Source: Clostridia bacterium (GTDB lineage Bacteria; Bacillota; Clostridia; Christensenellales; Aristaeellaceae). Taken from it: DNA of 10,540 nucleotides. Under the pieces are notes generated by a model that made no database searches, was not told the DNA's origin, and was given only the letters and a program-made list of their open reading frames with translations. How positions within the stretch are numbered: position 1 is the first letter of the stretch; the number at the start of each line of letters is the position of its first letter. Of this stretch, positions 1-6,908 are shown piece by piece. The position numbers and the translations under genes are program-made. The stretch lies in NCBI GenBank assembly GCA_017412445.1, contig JAFPYA010000102.1:1-10540 (forward strand). Reading direction: 5' to 3'.

Positions 1-438
1 CGGCGAAAAGTGATACTCAACAGCGCGGGCGTGGTTATAGTGAAGAACGGCAAGGTGCTGTTTCAGTTAAGGACCGACAACGGCTGCTGGGGGCTCGTGG
101 GCGGGCTGATGGAGCTGAACGAGACCTACGCCGAGACAGCCGTGCGCGAGGCAAAGGAGGAGACCGGGCTGGATGTGCGCCTGACGGCGTTTCTGGGCAT
201 ATTTCACAACCACGACATGGTGTGGTCAAACGGTGACGCGGCGCACGTCGTGGGCGCGTATTTCACCGCGGAAATCGCGGGCGGAGAGCTGAGATGCGAC
301 GAGGAGAGCCGCGAGCTGCGCTTTTTCGACCCGAAGGACTCGCCTGAAATGTTTGCCGCCGACCACGTTCAGGCGCTCGACGCCTACAGGCGGGGAATAA
401 GGTATCCCCTGCTCTCGGAAAACGGACAGCGGGGATAA
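1..438 (+). CDS. NUDIX hydrolase (5' end cut by window edge)
   Basis: This is a NUDIX-family hydrolase, which cleaves a nucleoside diphosphate linked to another group; the actual substrate cannot be told from sequence. The signature Gx5Ex7REUxEExGU is intact in the stretch running from GGLMELNE to REAKEETGL (about 33-57 residues into the visible frame), including the metal-binding REAKEE core. The usual WGLPGG lead-in reads WGLVGG. A GTG at position 10 could be read as a start, but it has no Shine-Dalgarno sequence. The frame is open back to position 1 (residues RRK), and relatives normally carry roughly 12-15 more residues before this strand, so I treat the gene as partial with 145 visible residues. 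The stop is TAA at 436-438. No terminator is evident after it, so read-through into the transporter gene 139 bases downstream is possible. Confidence 0.9.
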   Translation, partial: RRKVILNSAGVVIVKNGKVLFQLRTDNGCWGLVGGLMELNETYAETAVREAKEETGLDVRLTAFLGIFHNHDMVWSNGDAAHVVGAYFTAEIAGGELRCDEESRELRFFDPKDSPEMFAADHVQALDAYRRGIRYPLLSENGQRG

Positions 439-456
439 ACATAAATGGCTGAGACG

Positions 457-502
457 GCCGAAGACGGCTGAAGCTGCGCCCCTGCGCGCTTAAAGCTTCG
501 GC
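457..502 (+). repeat. Imperfect inverted repeat between the NUDIX and MFS genes
   Basis: The arms GCCGAAG (457-463) and CTTCGGC (496-502) are exact reverse complements. A competing inner pairing, GAAGCT (470-475) with AGCTTC (494-499), encloses a GCGC/GCGC core. An RNA hairpin is plausible. No T-run follows, so it is not a normal terminator; it may stabilise mRNA ends or be fortuitous in GC-rich spacer DNA. The rest of 439-577 shows nothing else I can support. Confidence 0.3.
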
Positions 503-577
503 TGAAATGCCCGGGTTGAACAATGGCGGCGCATTGGGCGTCAAATTAGCGAAGAATGATAATTCTGCGAGGTGGGC

Positions 578-1594
578 ATGGTTAAGCAAAGGGGAATGAC
601 TGCGATTTATGCGGCGGCGCATTTTGCGGTGGACTTTGCCTGCGCCTATTTCATGTATCGCGCGCTCGGCGGCGCTGAGGCGCGTCTGACCGCGCTGCTT
701 TTGTACAATTTTTGCGCGTTCGCGCTGCAGATGCCCTTTGGGGTGCTGACCGACAGGCTTGGCAACGGGCGCGTGTTTTCGGCGGCGGGCTGCGCGCTGG
801 TGGCGTTCGCAGCGGCGTTTGAGGAGCTGCCGCTGATGCTCAGCATAGTCGCGGGTACTGGCAACGCGCTGTTTCACATAGGCGGAGGGCGCGACGTGCT
901 CGCTACGAGCGGCGGCAAGGCCGGAAGGCTCGGCGCGTTCGTGTCGCCGGGTGCGTTCGGGCTGTTTTTGGGGGCGTATCTGAGCGGCCGTCTGCCTTCA
1001 GCCCCGGTTATAGCCGCAATGTGCGTTTCGGCGGCGGTAATACTCGCAGCGTGTCCTTGCGTCAAGGCGAAGAGGGCAGGCGCTGACCAGCTGCCCATGA
1101 GCCGCGGCGTGCGCATAAAAGCACTGCTCGTGCTGTCGGCGGCGTTCCTCGCGGTTTGTCTGCGCTCGTACGGCGGCTTTCTGTTTTCATTCGACTGGAA
1201 GACGGGGGCATGGAGCTGGGCGTTTGTCATGTGCGTGGTGCTGGGCAAGACGCTGGGCGGCTTTGCCTGCGACCGCTTTGGAGGCGCGCTTACGGCGGCG
1301 GCGAGCCTGACTGCGGGCGCGGTACTGTTTCTGCTGTCGAAAAACCCCGTCGCAGGCTGCGCGGCGGTGCTTCTGTTCAACATGACCATGCCCCTCACGC
1401 TGAGAATCGCCGCAGATGCGCTACCGCAGGACGCGGGCTTCTCGTTCGGCCTGTTGACCTTTGCGCTGTTTCTGGGCTTTCTGCCCACGTATCTGGGGCT
1501 GCCCGCGCCGGGAGAAGAGTGGGTGTACGCGGCCATATGCGCGGTGACTCTGCTGTTTATATTTCCCGCGCTCAGGGGGAGCAGAAAAGCATGA
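578..1594 (+). CDS. Compact MFS-type membrane transporter
   Basis: This is a polytopic inner-membrane protein of 338 residues, nearly all of it hydrophobic helices rich in Ala, Leu, Gly and Phe. Two copies of the Major Facilitator loop motif are visible. GVLTDRLGNGR lies near residues 51-61, between the second and third helices. A second, LGKTLGGFACDRFGG, lies in the C-terminal half near residues 221-235. This internal duplication supports an MFS fold, although 338 residues is short against the usual 400 or so. The substrate is unknown. ATG 578 is chosen because GAGG at 569-572 sits 5 bases ahead; GTG 572 is in frame but overlaps that ribosome binding site. The stop TGA overlaps the next gene's ATG, implying co-translation. 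Isoleucine is ATA in 7 of 9 codons by hand count. The MFS family call is fairly secure, but transport itself is inferred. Confidence 0.75.
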   Translation: MVKQRGMTAIYAAAHFAVDFACAYFMYRALGGAEARLTALLLYNFCAFALQMPFGVLTDRLGNGRVFSAAGCALVAFAAAFEELPLMLSIVAGTGNALFHIGGGRDVLATSGGKAGRLGAFVSPGAFGLFLGAYLSGRLPSAPVIAAMCVSAAVILAACPCVKAKRAGADQLPMSRGVRIKALLVLSAAFLAVCLRSYGGFLFSFDWKTGAWSWAFVMCVVLGKTLGGFACDRFGGALTAAASLTAGAVLFLLSKNPVAGCAAVLLFNMTMPLTLRIAADALPQDAGFSFGLLTFALFLGFLPTYLGLPAPGEEWVYAAICAVTLLFIFPALRGSRKA

Positions 1595-1959
1595 ATCCGT
1601 TTTTGCGCTTCCTGGTTTTGTCGTTAAGCATATCGCTCGGGCTTACGCTCGCGATAGAAATCATCGGTGCGCTGATAGCCGGCAAGCGCGGCAGGGCGCT
1701 GGTCATCGTTTTGCTTGTAAACGTGCTCACAAACCCGCCAGCGGTGCTTGCGTCGGTGTGTATCACGGGTTTGCTTTTCCCGTTGCCCGCCGTGGAAAAG
1801 CTTTGCATACTTGCCATCGAGGCAGCGGTCGTGTGCGTCGAGGCGCTGGTTTACCGCAGCTGGTGGGAATACTTTTGGCACCCGTGGCGGCTGTCGCTCG
1901 CGCTTAACGCCGCGTCGTTTGTGCTGGGAACGCTGATGCAATTGTTGATTTTGTTTTAG
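1591..1959 (+). CDS. Small integral membrane protein, coupled to the MFS gene
   Basis: A protein of 122 residues with about four hydrophobic segments: residues 5-27, 33-61, 63-84 and 102-122. It contains a helix-break motif NVLTNPPAVLAS and an acidic pair within a helix (IEAAVVCVEALVYR). I do not recognise a named family. The ATG overlaps the TGA of the transporter gene by four bases (ATGA), a classic translational-coupling arrangement, and a purine-rich AGGGGGAG lies upstream. The next gene starts only 17 bases after the stop. The tight packing suggests that it works with the transporter or with the SH3-like protein, for example as a small partner subunit, but no catalytic or binding motif shows its job. 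The overlapping longer frame that opens at 1156 is not used as a start because it would run through the transporter gene. Confidence 0.7.
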   Translation: MNPFLRFLVLSLSISLGLTLAIEIIGALIAGKRGRALVIVLLVNVLTNPPAVLASVCITGLLFPLPAVEKLCILAIEAAVVCVEALVYRSWWEYFWHPWRLSLALNAASFVLGTLMQLLILF

Positions 1960-1976
1960 CCTGAGGAGGGGTGTTT

Positions 1977-2843
1977 ATGAAAAAGTTTATGCTGATATGG
2001 CTTATGACGGTTGTGCTTGCGCTATGCGCGGGCGCGCTGGCGGACGTGATCTGGATCCCCATGGACAGCTTTTACGAGATGCATGCATCCGAGTGCGTCA
2101 AATCCGGCAGGCGGTACGAGGCGCGGAGCGACATGAACATCTATGATCAGCCAGACGGCAAGGTCACGGGCAGTATAAAGGCCGGCGAGGCGGTCTACCT
2201 CTATTGCACCTGGCAGGACAGCTGGGGCGCGCTGGACTGGAAGAACGGCTGGGTGAGACTCAGCGACCTCAGGCGCTATTACGACGAGGACGACTTCTAC
2301 GCCGAGCACTTCTCACAGATTTTCACGGTTGAGGGCGCGCTGTTACTGGGCGAAGACAAGGTGCAGATAAAATGGAATTATATGCCCGATGAAATCAAGG
2401 ACGCGGCAGGCGCGCAGGTCTCTGAGGCGAGCTACCCAGCGAATTTGTGGGCTTATCCGGGCTCGAACATGATCAGGAGGAGCTTTGGCAGCGGCGGCGT
2501 AAGCAGCTCTATAACATTCAATTCCGCTTATGTTGACGAAAGCGGGGCGCTGTGGCTGAGGTTTTCGGGCTATCTCTACGGGCGATATGAGGGCTGGATG
2601 TACGCAAGCGATTTGAGCAGCGAAACGCCGCGGTTTGTCGGCAGGATTTACGCCGACACCGATGAGGCCGAACGCGAGGACGGCAAGGGCGAAAAAGTGC
2701 CCGCAGGCGTTACCGGAGCTAACGGAAACGGCGGTCCGGGCGGCTCACTGCTTTTGCCCGCCGTCGCCGTGGCGGGCGTGATGCTCATCACCGCCGCGCT
2801 GCTGATAGTGATGCGCAGGCGCACGCGGACGCAGGGGGCATAA
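1977..2843 (+). CDS. Secreted SH3-like protein with C-terminal membrane anchor
   Basis: A protein of 288 residues. Residues 1-22 form a signal peptide (MKK, hydrophobic core, ALA then D). Cys17 is not in a lipobox. Residues 46-100 form an SH3-like domain (variable strand, IYDQPDGKV, GWVRLSDL), preceded by DVIWIPMDSFYEMH. A second, weaker SH3-like region covers about 147-213, with WAYPG and ending in EGWMYASDL. An acidic, Gly-rich linker (about 217-247) leads to one membrane helix (about 248-270) followed by RRRTR, so the bulk faces outward and the tail is cytoplasmic. Bacterial SH3 domains often bind cell-wall peptides, so surface or wall sensing is an inference. ATG 1977 is preferred over GTG 1971 because GAGGAGGGG (1963-1971) lies just upstream. 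It is the last gene of the plus-strand trio and ends at a terminator. Confidence 0.75.
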   Translation: MKKFMLIWLMTVVLALCAGALADVIWIPMDSFYEMHASECVKSGRRYEARSDMNIYDQPDGKVTGSIKAGEAVYLYCTWQDSWGALDWKNGWVRLSDLRRYYDEDDFYAEHFSQIFTVEGALLLGEDKVQIKWNYMPDEIKDAAGAQVSEASYPANLWAYPGSNMIRRSFGSGGVSSSITFNSAYVDESGALWLRFSGYLYGRYEGWMYASDLSSETPRFVGRIYADTDEAEREDGKGEKVPAGVTGANGNGGPGGSLLLPAVAVAGVMLITAALLIVMRRRTRTQGA

Positions 2844-2863
2844 AAGCGGCATAAATAAAAAAA

Positions 2864-2895
2864 GGCTTTCCTTCAACAGGCTGCGAAGGAAAGCC
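2864..2895. terminator. Bidirectional intrinsic terminator between converging operons
   Basis: A perfect 11-bp stem, GGCTTTCCTTC (2864-2874) with GAAGGAAAGCC (2885-2895), and a 10-base loop. On the plus strand GTTTTG follows. On the minus strand the hairpin is followed by a run of seven T (2863-2857), making it strong for the ABC operon, whose stop codon lies 6 bases before the stem. Confidence 0.9.
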
Positions 2896-2901
2896 GTTTT
2901 G

Positions 2902-3867
2902 TTATCTGTCCTCTCTGAAGTACGACAGTCCCAGCGACGCGGGGGGCTGGTTTTCGCGCTTGTTTCTTACGGAGGAGACTATAAGTATGATTATCGTGAA
3001 CACGTAGGGCAGCATCTGGAACAGGTAGGTGTCCTCCATGGTGCCGTTTATCCAGCTGATGGAGGAGACGTGGTTGGCGCAGGTGTAGAGCACGCTGAAT
3101 ATGAAGCCGCTGGGTATCGTGAGCCACGGCTTCCACAAAACGAATATGACCAGCGCCACGCTCAGCCAGCCCAAACCCTCGATGGTCTTGTAGGCCTCGT
3201 TGGAGCCCATCCAGTCCACTATGTAGTACAGGCCGCCCAGTCCCGCTATGCCGCTGCCGATTATCGTGGCCAGATATTTGTAGCGCGTGACGTTAATGCC
3301 GGCGGCGTCCGCGGTCGCGGGGTTCTCGCCCACGGCTCTGAGACTCAGGCCCGTGCGCGTGCGGTTAAGGACGTAGGTGGCCAGCACTGCCACAATCACG
3401 GCCAGGAAGAACATGAAGCCCAGCGTCTGCAATTTGTCGCCTCTGCCGGCAAAGGGGAAGCGGAAGCAGGCAACCGCCTCTGCCAGACGGTCGTTTTTGA
3501 GGTAGATGATGTCGTCCTTCACCATCAGCACTTTCATAAGCGCCACGCCGAAGGTGGTCATGGTAAGGCCGGTAACGTTCTGGTTGGCTCTGAGCGTTAC
3601 GGCAAAGAAGCTGTACAGTGCACCCATGAGGGCGCCCATTATGAGCGCGCCCAGCACGCCCAGCAAGGCGATGAGAGGCTGAGGCACGCCCCAGTTCATG
3701 GCGATAGAAATCATCAGGCAGCCGCCGGCGCCGCCCATGCACATCACGCCGGGTATGCCCAGGTTCAGGTGGCCGGCCTTTTCGGTGAGTATTTCACCGG
3801 TGGAGCCGTAGATGAAGGTGGCGCTCAGCGCCAGCGAATCCACCAGAAAATTGCCAAGATGACTCAT
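2902..3867 (-). CDS. ABC importer permease 2 (BMP/nucleoside type, NupQ-like)
   Basis: This is the second membrane subunit of a BMP-dependent ABC importer (BPD_transp_2 family), 321 residues with about eight membrane helices. Family hallmarks are visible. EKAGHLNLGIPGVMCMGG lies near residues 29-46 and matches the conserved E-x-x-G-x-x-N-x-G-x-x-G-x-M segment. GENPATADAAGINVTRYKYLATIIGSGIAGLGG, near residues 178-210, is the cytoplasmic coupling loop that contacts the ATPase. ATG 3867 overlaps the TGA of the upstream permease by four bases, and AGGAGG (3880-3875) sits 7 bases ahead, so the two permeases are translationally coupled and should form a heterodimeric pore. It is the last gene of the operon. 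Substrate class, purine or related nucleosides, is inferred from the family and from the neighbouring binding protein; sugars or other solutes cannot be excluded. Confidence 0.92.
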   Translation of the reverse strand: MSHLGNFLVDSLALSATFIYGSTGEILTEKAGHLNLGIPGVMCMGGAGGCLMISIAMNWGVPQPLIALLGVLGALIMGALMGALYSFFAVTLRANQNVTGLTMTTFGVALMKVLMVKDDIIYLKNDRLAEAVACFRFPFAGRGDKLQTLGFMFFLAVIVAVLATYVLNRTRTGLSLRAVGENPATADAAGINVTRYKYLATIIGSGIAGLGGLYYIVDWMGSNEAYKTIEGLGWLSVALVIFVLWKPWLTIPSGFIFSVLYTCANHVSSISWINGTMEDTYLFQMLPYVFTIIILIVSSVRNKRENQPPASLGLSYFREDR

Positions 3868-5060
3868 TTTGAAACCTCCTCGGCCTTGCCCGCGAAGCTG
3901 AATTTGAGCTTGTAATTCACAAAGAATTCACTGCCGATTATGAAAAACAGCACTATGCCTATGAACACGTCCGGCAGGGAGGGAGAGATGGAGTAGTCGG
4001 TGGCGATGCGGCTGGCGCCCTTGTTCAAAAACACGACTATGCCCGCCGTGGCTACCATGAATATGGGGTTGAAGCGCGCGAGCCACGCCACCAGTATGGC
4101 CGTGAAGCCCTGACCGTGCACCGAGCTTTCGGTGGAGACGCTCTTGTCCACCTGCGCTATCAGCCAGCCGGCGAGGCCGCACAGCGCGCCGCTGACCAGC
4201 ATCGTGCGTATTATGACCTTCTTCACGCTGATGCCCACGTATTTGGCGGTGCGGGTGCTTTCGCCGACCACGCTGATTTCGTAGCCGTGCTTGGTATACT
4301 TGAGGTACACGAACATAAACACGGTCACTATCAGCACGATGCAGCCGACTATCAGGTAGTCGTTCAGGCTCTGGGGGATTTTGAAGGTGGTACCGGGCTT
4401 GTCTATCGAGGGCATCTGGGTGAACAGCACCGGCAGACGTCCCGAGGACAGGCTCTTCATGGAGCCGGAGGAGTTGGCGTTTGTAAGAAAGCGCACTATG
4501 CTGAAGGACACGAGGTATTTGGCCACGTAGTTCATCATCAGCGTAAAGAGCGTTTCGTTCGTGTTGAAGCGCGCCTTGAACAGCGCGGGCAGCGCCGCCC
4601 ATATGCAGCCGGCCAGCACCGCAGCCACGAGCATTATGAGGGACAGGGGCAAATCGCCAAGGGCGATATCGGGGTTGCCGCTGCCGCCCAGATAGAAGTT
4701 GACCAATATCGCGGCCAGCACGCCCACCAGCGTCTGACCCTCGGCGCCTGTGTTCCAGAAGCGCATCTTGAAGGCGGGCGCGAGCGCGAGGCCGATGCAC
4801 AAAAGCACCGCCAGGTCCTTTATGTAGGCCAGCAGCTTTCTGTTTGTGGTGAAGCTGCCCTCGTAGAAGCAGTAGTAAAACGACTTCATGCTCTTCCAGT
4901 TGAAGCTTATGTCCTTAACGAGCAGGCTCGCCACTATGCCGCACACCAGCATGCCCAGCACGAAGGCCAGCACGCGTATGCCCATGGCGGCGAATATATT
5001 CATTTTTTCACGTTTTGCAAGGTGCGGTATGGGCAGAAAGCTGCGCTTTGAAGCGTCCAT
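3864..5060 (-). CDS. ABC importer permease 1 (BMP/nucleoside type, NupP-like)
   Basis: This is the first membrane subunit of the importer (BPD_transp_2 family), 398 residues. A basic cytoplasmic N-terminus is followed by a long hydrophobic body. Family landmarks are FWNTGAEGQ (about residues 104-112), NETLFTLMMNYVAKYL in the middle, the coupling loop VVGESTRTAKYVGISVKKVIIRTMLVSGALCGLAG, and GFTAILVAWLARFNP near the C-terminal third. I choose ATG 5060 over the in-frame TTG 5066 because AGGGAGG (5076-5070) lies 9 bases from the ATG but only 3 from the TTG. The gene begins 36 bases after the ATPase gene and overlaps the next permease gene by four bases. It should pair with the downstream permease to form the translocation channel in the cytoplasmic membrane. 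Confidence 0.92.
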   Translation of the reverse strand: MDASKRSFLPIPHLAKREKMNIFAAMGIRVLAFVLGMLVCGIVASLLVKDISFNWKSMKSFYYCFYEGSFTTNRKLLAYIKDLAVLLCIGLALAPAFKMRFWNTGAEGQTLVGVLAAILVNFYLGGSGNPDIALGDLPLSLIMLVAAVLAGCIWAALPALFKARFNTNETLFTLMMNYVAKYLVSFSIVRFLTNANSSGSMKSLSSGRLPVLFTQMPSIDKPGTTFKIPQSLNDYLIVGCIVLIVTVFMFVYLKYTKHGYEISVVGESTRTAKYVGISVKKVIIRTMLVSGALCGLAGWLIAQVDKSVSTESSVHGQGFTAILVAWLARFNPIFMVATAGIVVFLNKGASRIATDYSISPSLPDVFIGIVLFFIIGSEFFVNYKLKFSFAGKAEEVSK

Positions 5061-5096
5061 TCGCAAAAACCTCCCTGTGTTATGGCAAAAGGCGGA

Positions 5097-6800
5097 TCAG
5101 GCCTGTTTCTTTTTGACCTGCTTGGTCATGAGGAAGCCCAGCTTGTCCTTTGTGACCGTGCGGCCGTCCACGGTGCCGGTGATGCTGCCGGAGTTCATAA
5201 CGATGATGCGGTCGCACAGCTCCATCAGCACGTCCAGATCCTCGCCCACGAAAATCACGGCGGTGCCGGTGCGCTTCTGCTCGTCAAGCAGCTCGTATAT
5301 GAGGTAGGACGAGTTTATGTCGAGACCCCTCACGGGGTAGGCAGCCATGAGCACCTTGGGCGAGGAGGAGATTTCCCTGCCCACGAGCACCTTTTGCAGG
5401 TTGCCGCCCGACAGGCGCCTGACCGGCGCGCGCAGCGAGGGCGTGACCACCTCGAGCTTGTCGACTATCTCCTGGCCGAGCTTTTTGGGCTTTACGAGGT
5501 TCAAAAACACGGGCATGCCCTTCCTGTAGGAGCGCAGCATCATGTTGTCGCTTATGCCCATGTTGCCAACCAACCCCATGCCCAGCCTGTCCTCGGGCAC
5601 GAAGGAAAGCTTTACGCCCAGATTTCGTATTTCGAGCGGCGTCTTGTAGCGCAGATCCATTATCTCGTCGCCGTTAAAGAGCACCTGCTCCCGCCTGACC
5701 TCGTCCCTTATCTGGCGGTTGCTCTTGCCCGCGAATGTCACGGTGCTGCCGTCCGGGTAGTGGAAGCAGCGCTCCCTGGCCAGCTTTTTTATCTGCCGCA
5801 GGGTTTTGTGGTAGAAGGTGACGGGTCTGTCCTTTTTCGGGTTGTGGAATATGATTTCGCCTTTTTCGGGGCGCAGTATGCCCGCGATCGTCTCGAGCAG
5901 CTCCCTTTGTCCGCTGCCCGCTATGCCTGCGATGCCCAGTATTTCGCCGCCGTTGGCCTTGAAGCTGACGTTGCTGAGCACCTGATTGCCTTCCTTGTCC
6001 CTGAGGCTCAGGTGCTTCACCTCTATGCGGGGGCGCGGCGACACGGGCTCCGAGCGGTGAATGTTCAAATCGGTCTTGTAGCCCACCATCATGTCGGTCA
6101 GCTGCTGTATGGTGGTTTTATCTGTGTCTACGGTGGCGATGTGCTCGCCCTTGCGCATCACGGCCACGCGGTCGCTGACCTCCATGACCTCGTTGAGCTT
6201 GTGGGTGATTATAACCACGCTCTTGCCGTCGGCGGCCATGTGGCGCAGCACCTCGAACAGGCGCTTTATCTCCTGCAGGGTCAATACGGCGGTAGGCTCG
6301 TCAAGTATAAGTATGTCCGCGCCGCGATAAAGCACCTTTATTATTTCAACGGTCTGCTTTTCGCTTACGGACATATCGTAAATTTTCGCTTTGGGATCTA
6401 TATTGAACCCGTATCTGGAGGCTATCTCCGAAACGCGGGCGTTTACGTTCGCAATGTTGTATTTGCCTTCCTCGTTAAGGCCAAGCACTATGTTCTCGGC
6501 GGCGGTGAATATGTCGACGAGCTTGAAGTGCTGATGGATCATGCCTATTTTGTGCTCGTAGGCGTCCTTGGGAGAGCGGATGGTGACGGGATGTCCGTCT
6601 ATAAGAATGCTGCCGTGATCGGGAAAATAAATGCCCGCGGCCATGTTCATCAGGGTGGTTTTGCCGCAGCCGTTTTCGCCGAGTATGCTCAGCACCTCGC
6701 CCTTTCTCACGTCCAGAGTGACGTTGTTGTTGGCCACCACGTGCCCGAAAGTCTTGGTGATGTTTTTGAATTCGAGGGCGACAGCGGGATTATCAGCCAT
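5097..6800 (-). CDS. Double-domain ABC ATPase (NupO/RbsA type) with an enlarged second domain
   Basis: A 567-residue ATPase with two nucleotide-binding domains that drives the adjacent permeases. Domain 1 has Walker A GENGCGKT (41-48), Q90, signature SVSEKQ (144-149), Walker B ILILDEP (163-169) and switch His200. Domain 2 has a Walker-A-like GIAGIAGSGQ (289-298) lacking the lysine, signature LSGGNLQK (463-470), a degenerate Walker B with AAYPVRGLD (486-494) and VGEDL in place of the H-loop. Loss of the second catalytic site is normal in this family. Here the domain 1 signature is also altered (the usual SVGEQQ has Ser146 for Gly), so one of the two ATP sites looks inactive. Relatives are about 510 residues; the excess lies at about 318-385, between GEI and LGVKLSFVPEDR. 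GGGAGG (6810-6805) precedes ATG 6800; ATG 6812, four codons earlier, is the alternative. Confidence 0.93.
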   Translation of the reverse strand: MADNPAVALEFKNITKTFGHVVANNNVTLDVRKGEVLSILGENGCGKTTLMNMAAGIYFPDHGSILIDGHPVTIRSPKDAYEHKIGMIHQHFKLVDIFTAAENIVLGLNEEGKYNIANVNARVSEIASRYGFNIDPKAKIYDMSVSEKQTVEIIKVLYRGADILILDEPTAVLTLQEIKRLFEVLRHMAADGKSVVIITHKLNEVMEVSDRVAVMRKGEHIATVDTDKTTIQQLTDMMVGYKTDLNIHRSEPVSPRPRIEVKHLSLRDKEGNQVLSNVSFKANGGEILGIAGIAGSGQRELLETIAGILRPEKGEIIFHNPKKDRPVTFYHKTLRQIKKLARERCFHYPDGSTVTFAGKSNRQIRDEVRREQVLFNGDEIMDLRYKTPLEIRNLGVKLSFVPEDRLGMGLVGNMGISDNMMLRSYRKGMPVFLNLVKPKKLGQEIVDKLEVVTPSLRAPVRRLSGGNLQKVLVGREISSSPKVLMAAYPVRGLDINSSYLIYELLDEQKRTGTAVIFVGEDLDVLMELCDRIIVMNSGSITGTVDGRTVTKDKLGFLMTKQVKKKQA

Positions 6801-6817
6801 GGAACCTCCCATTTATG

Positions 6818-6829
6818 TCCCTTTCGGGA
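6818..6829 (-). promoter_or_regulatory. Small GNRA-loop hairpin ahead of the ATPase gene
   Basis: On the minus strand the RNA would read UCCC-GAAA-GGGA, a 4-bp stem closed by a GNRA tetraloop, six bases before the alternative ATPase start at 6812. It could occlude the AGGGA that would serve that start and favour ATG 6800. It is short enough to be chance. Confidence 0.3.
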
Positions 6830-6857
6830 GTATTTAAGCGCGGATAAAAAAGCATTT

Positions 6858-6883
6858 GGGGGACGAGGCGGTGCCCGTCCCCC
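6858..6883 (-). terminator. Intercistronic hairpin / partial terminator after the binding-protein gene
   Basis: Minus-strand arms 6883-6876 (GGGGGACG) and 6865-6858 (CGTCCCCC) pair perfectly. GGC/GCC inside the loop extends the stem past one bulged A, giving about 11 bp of very GC-rich stem. A T-run follows at 6851-6846, separated from the stem by six bases. Such hairpins between binding-protein and ATPase genes often reduce downstream transcription and protect the upstream mRNA 3' end. The gap before the T-run makes full termination uncertain. Confidence 0.65.
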
Positions 6884-6908
6884 GCATAAGGGATTTTATG
6901 GTTTAGAA

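Noticed and set aside
534..563. Possible promoter TTGGGC-18-GATAAT before the MFS gene
   Set aside because: The -35 is poor, and the start would fall near 570, on top of the ribosome binding site, leaving almost no leader. The trio may instead be transcribed from upstream of the window.
874..1536. Minus-strand frame of 220 codons opposite the MFS gene
   Set aside because: The Ala/Pro/Ser-rich translation has no motif or ribosome binding site, while the plus frame has transmembrane helices and two MFS loop motifs.
1156..1959. A longer 267-codon frame for the small membrane protein
   Set aside because: The part before 1591 is an out-of-frame read of the transporter gene with Arg/Gly-rich, non-membrane sequence. 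ATG 1591 gives a clean, coupled start.
2899..5051. Long plus-strand frames opposite the two permease genes (338 and 311 codons)
   Set aside because: Low-complexity translations rich in His, Gln and Gly with no family features. They are antisense to clear BPD_transp_2 permeases.
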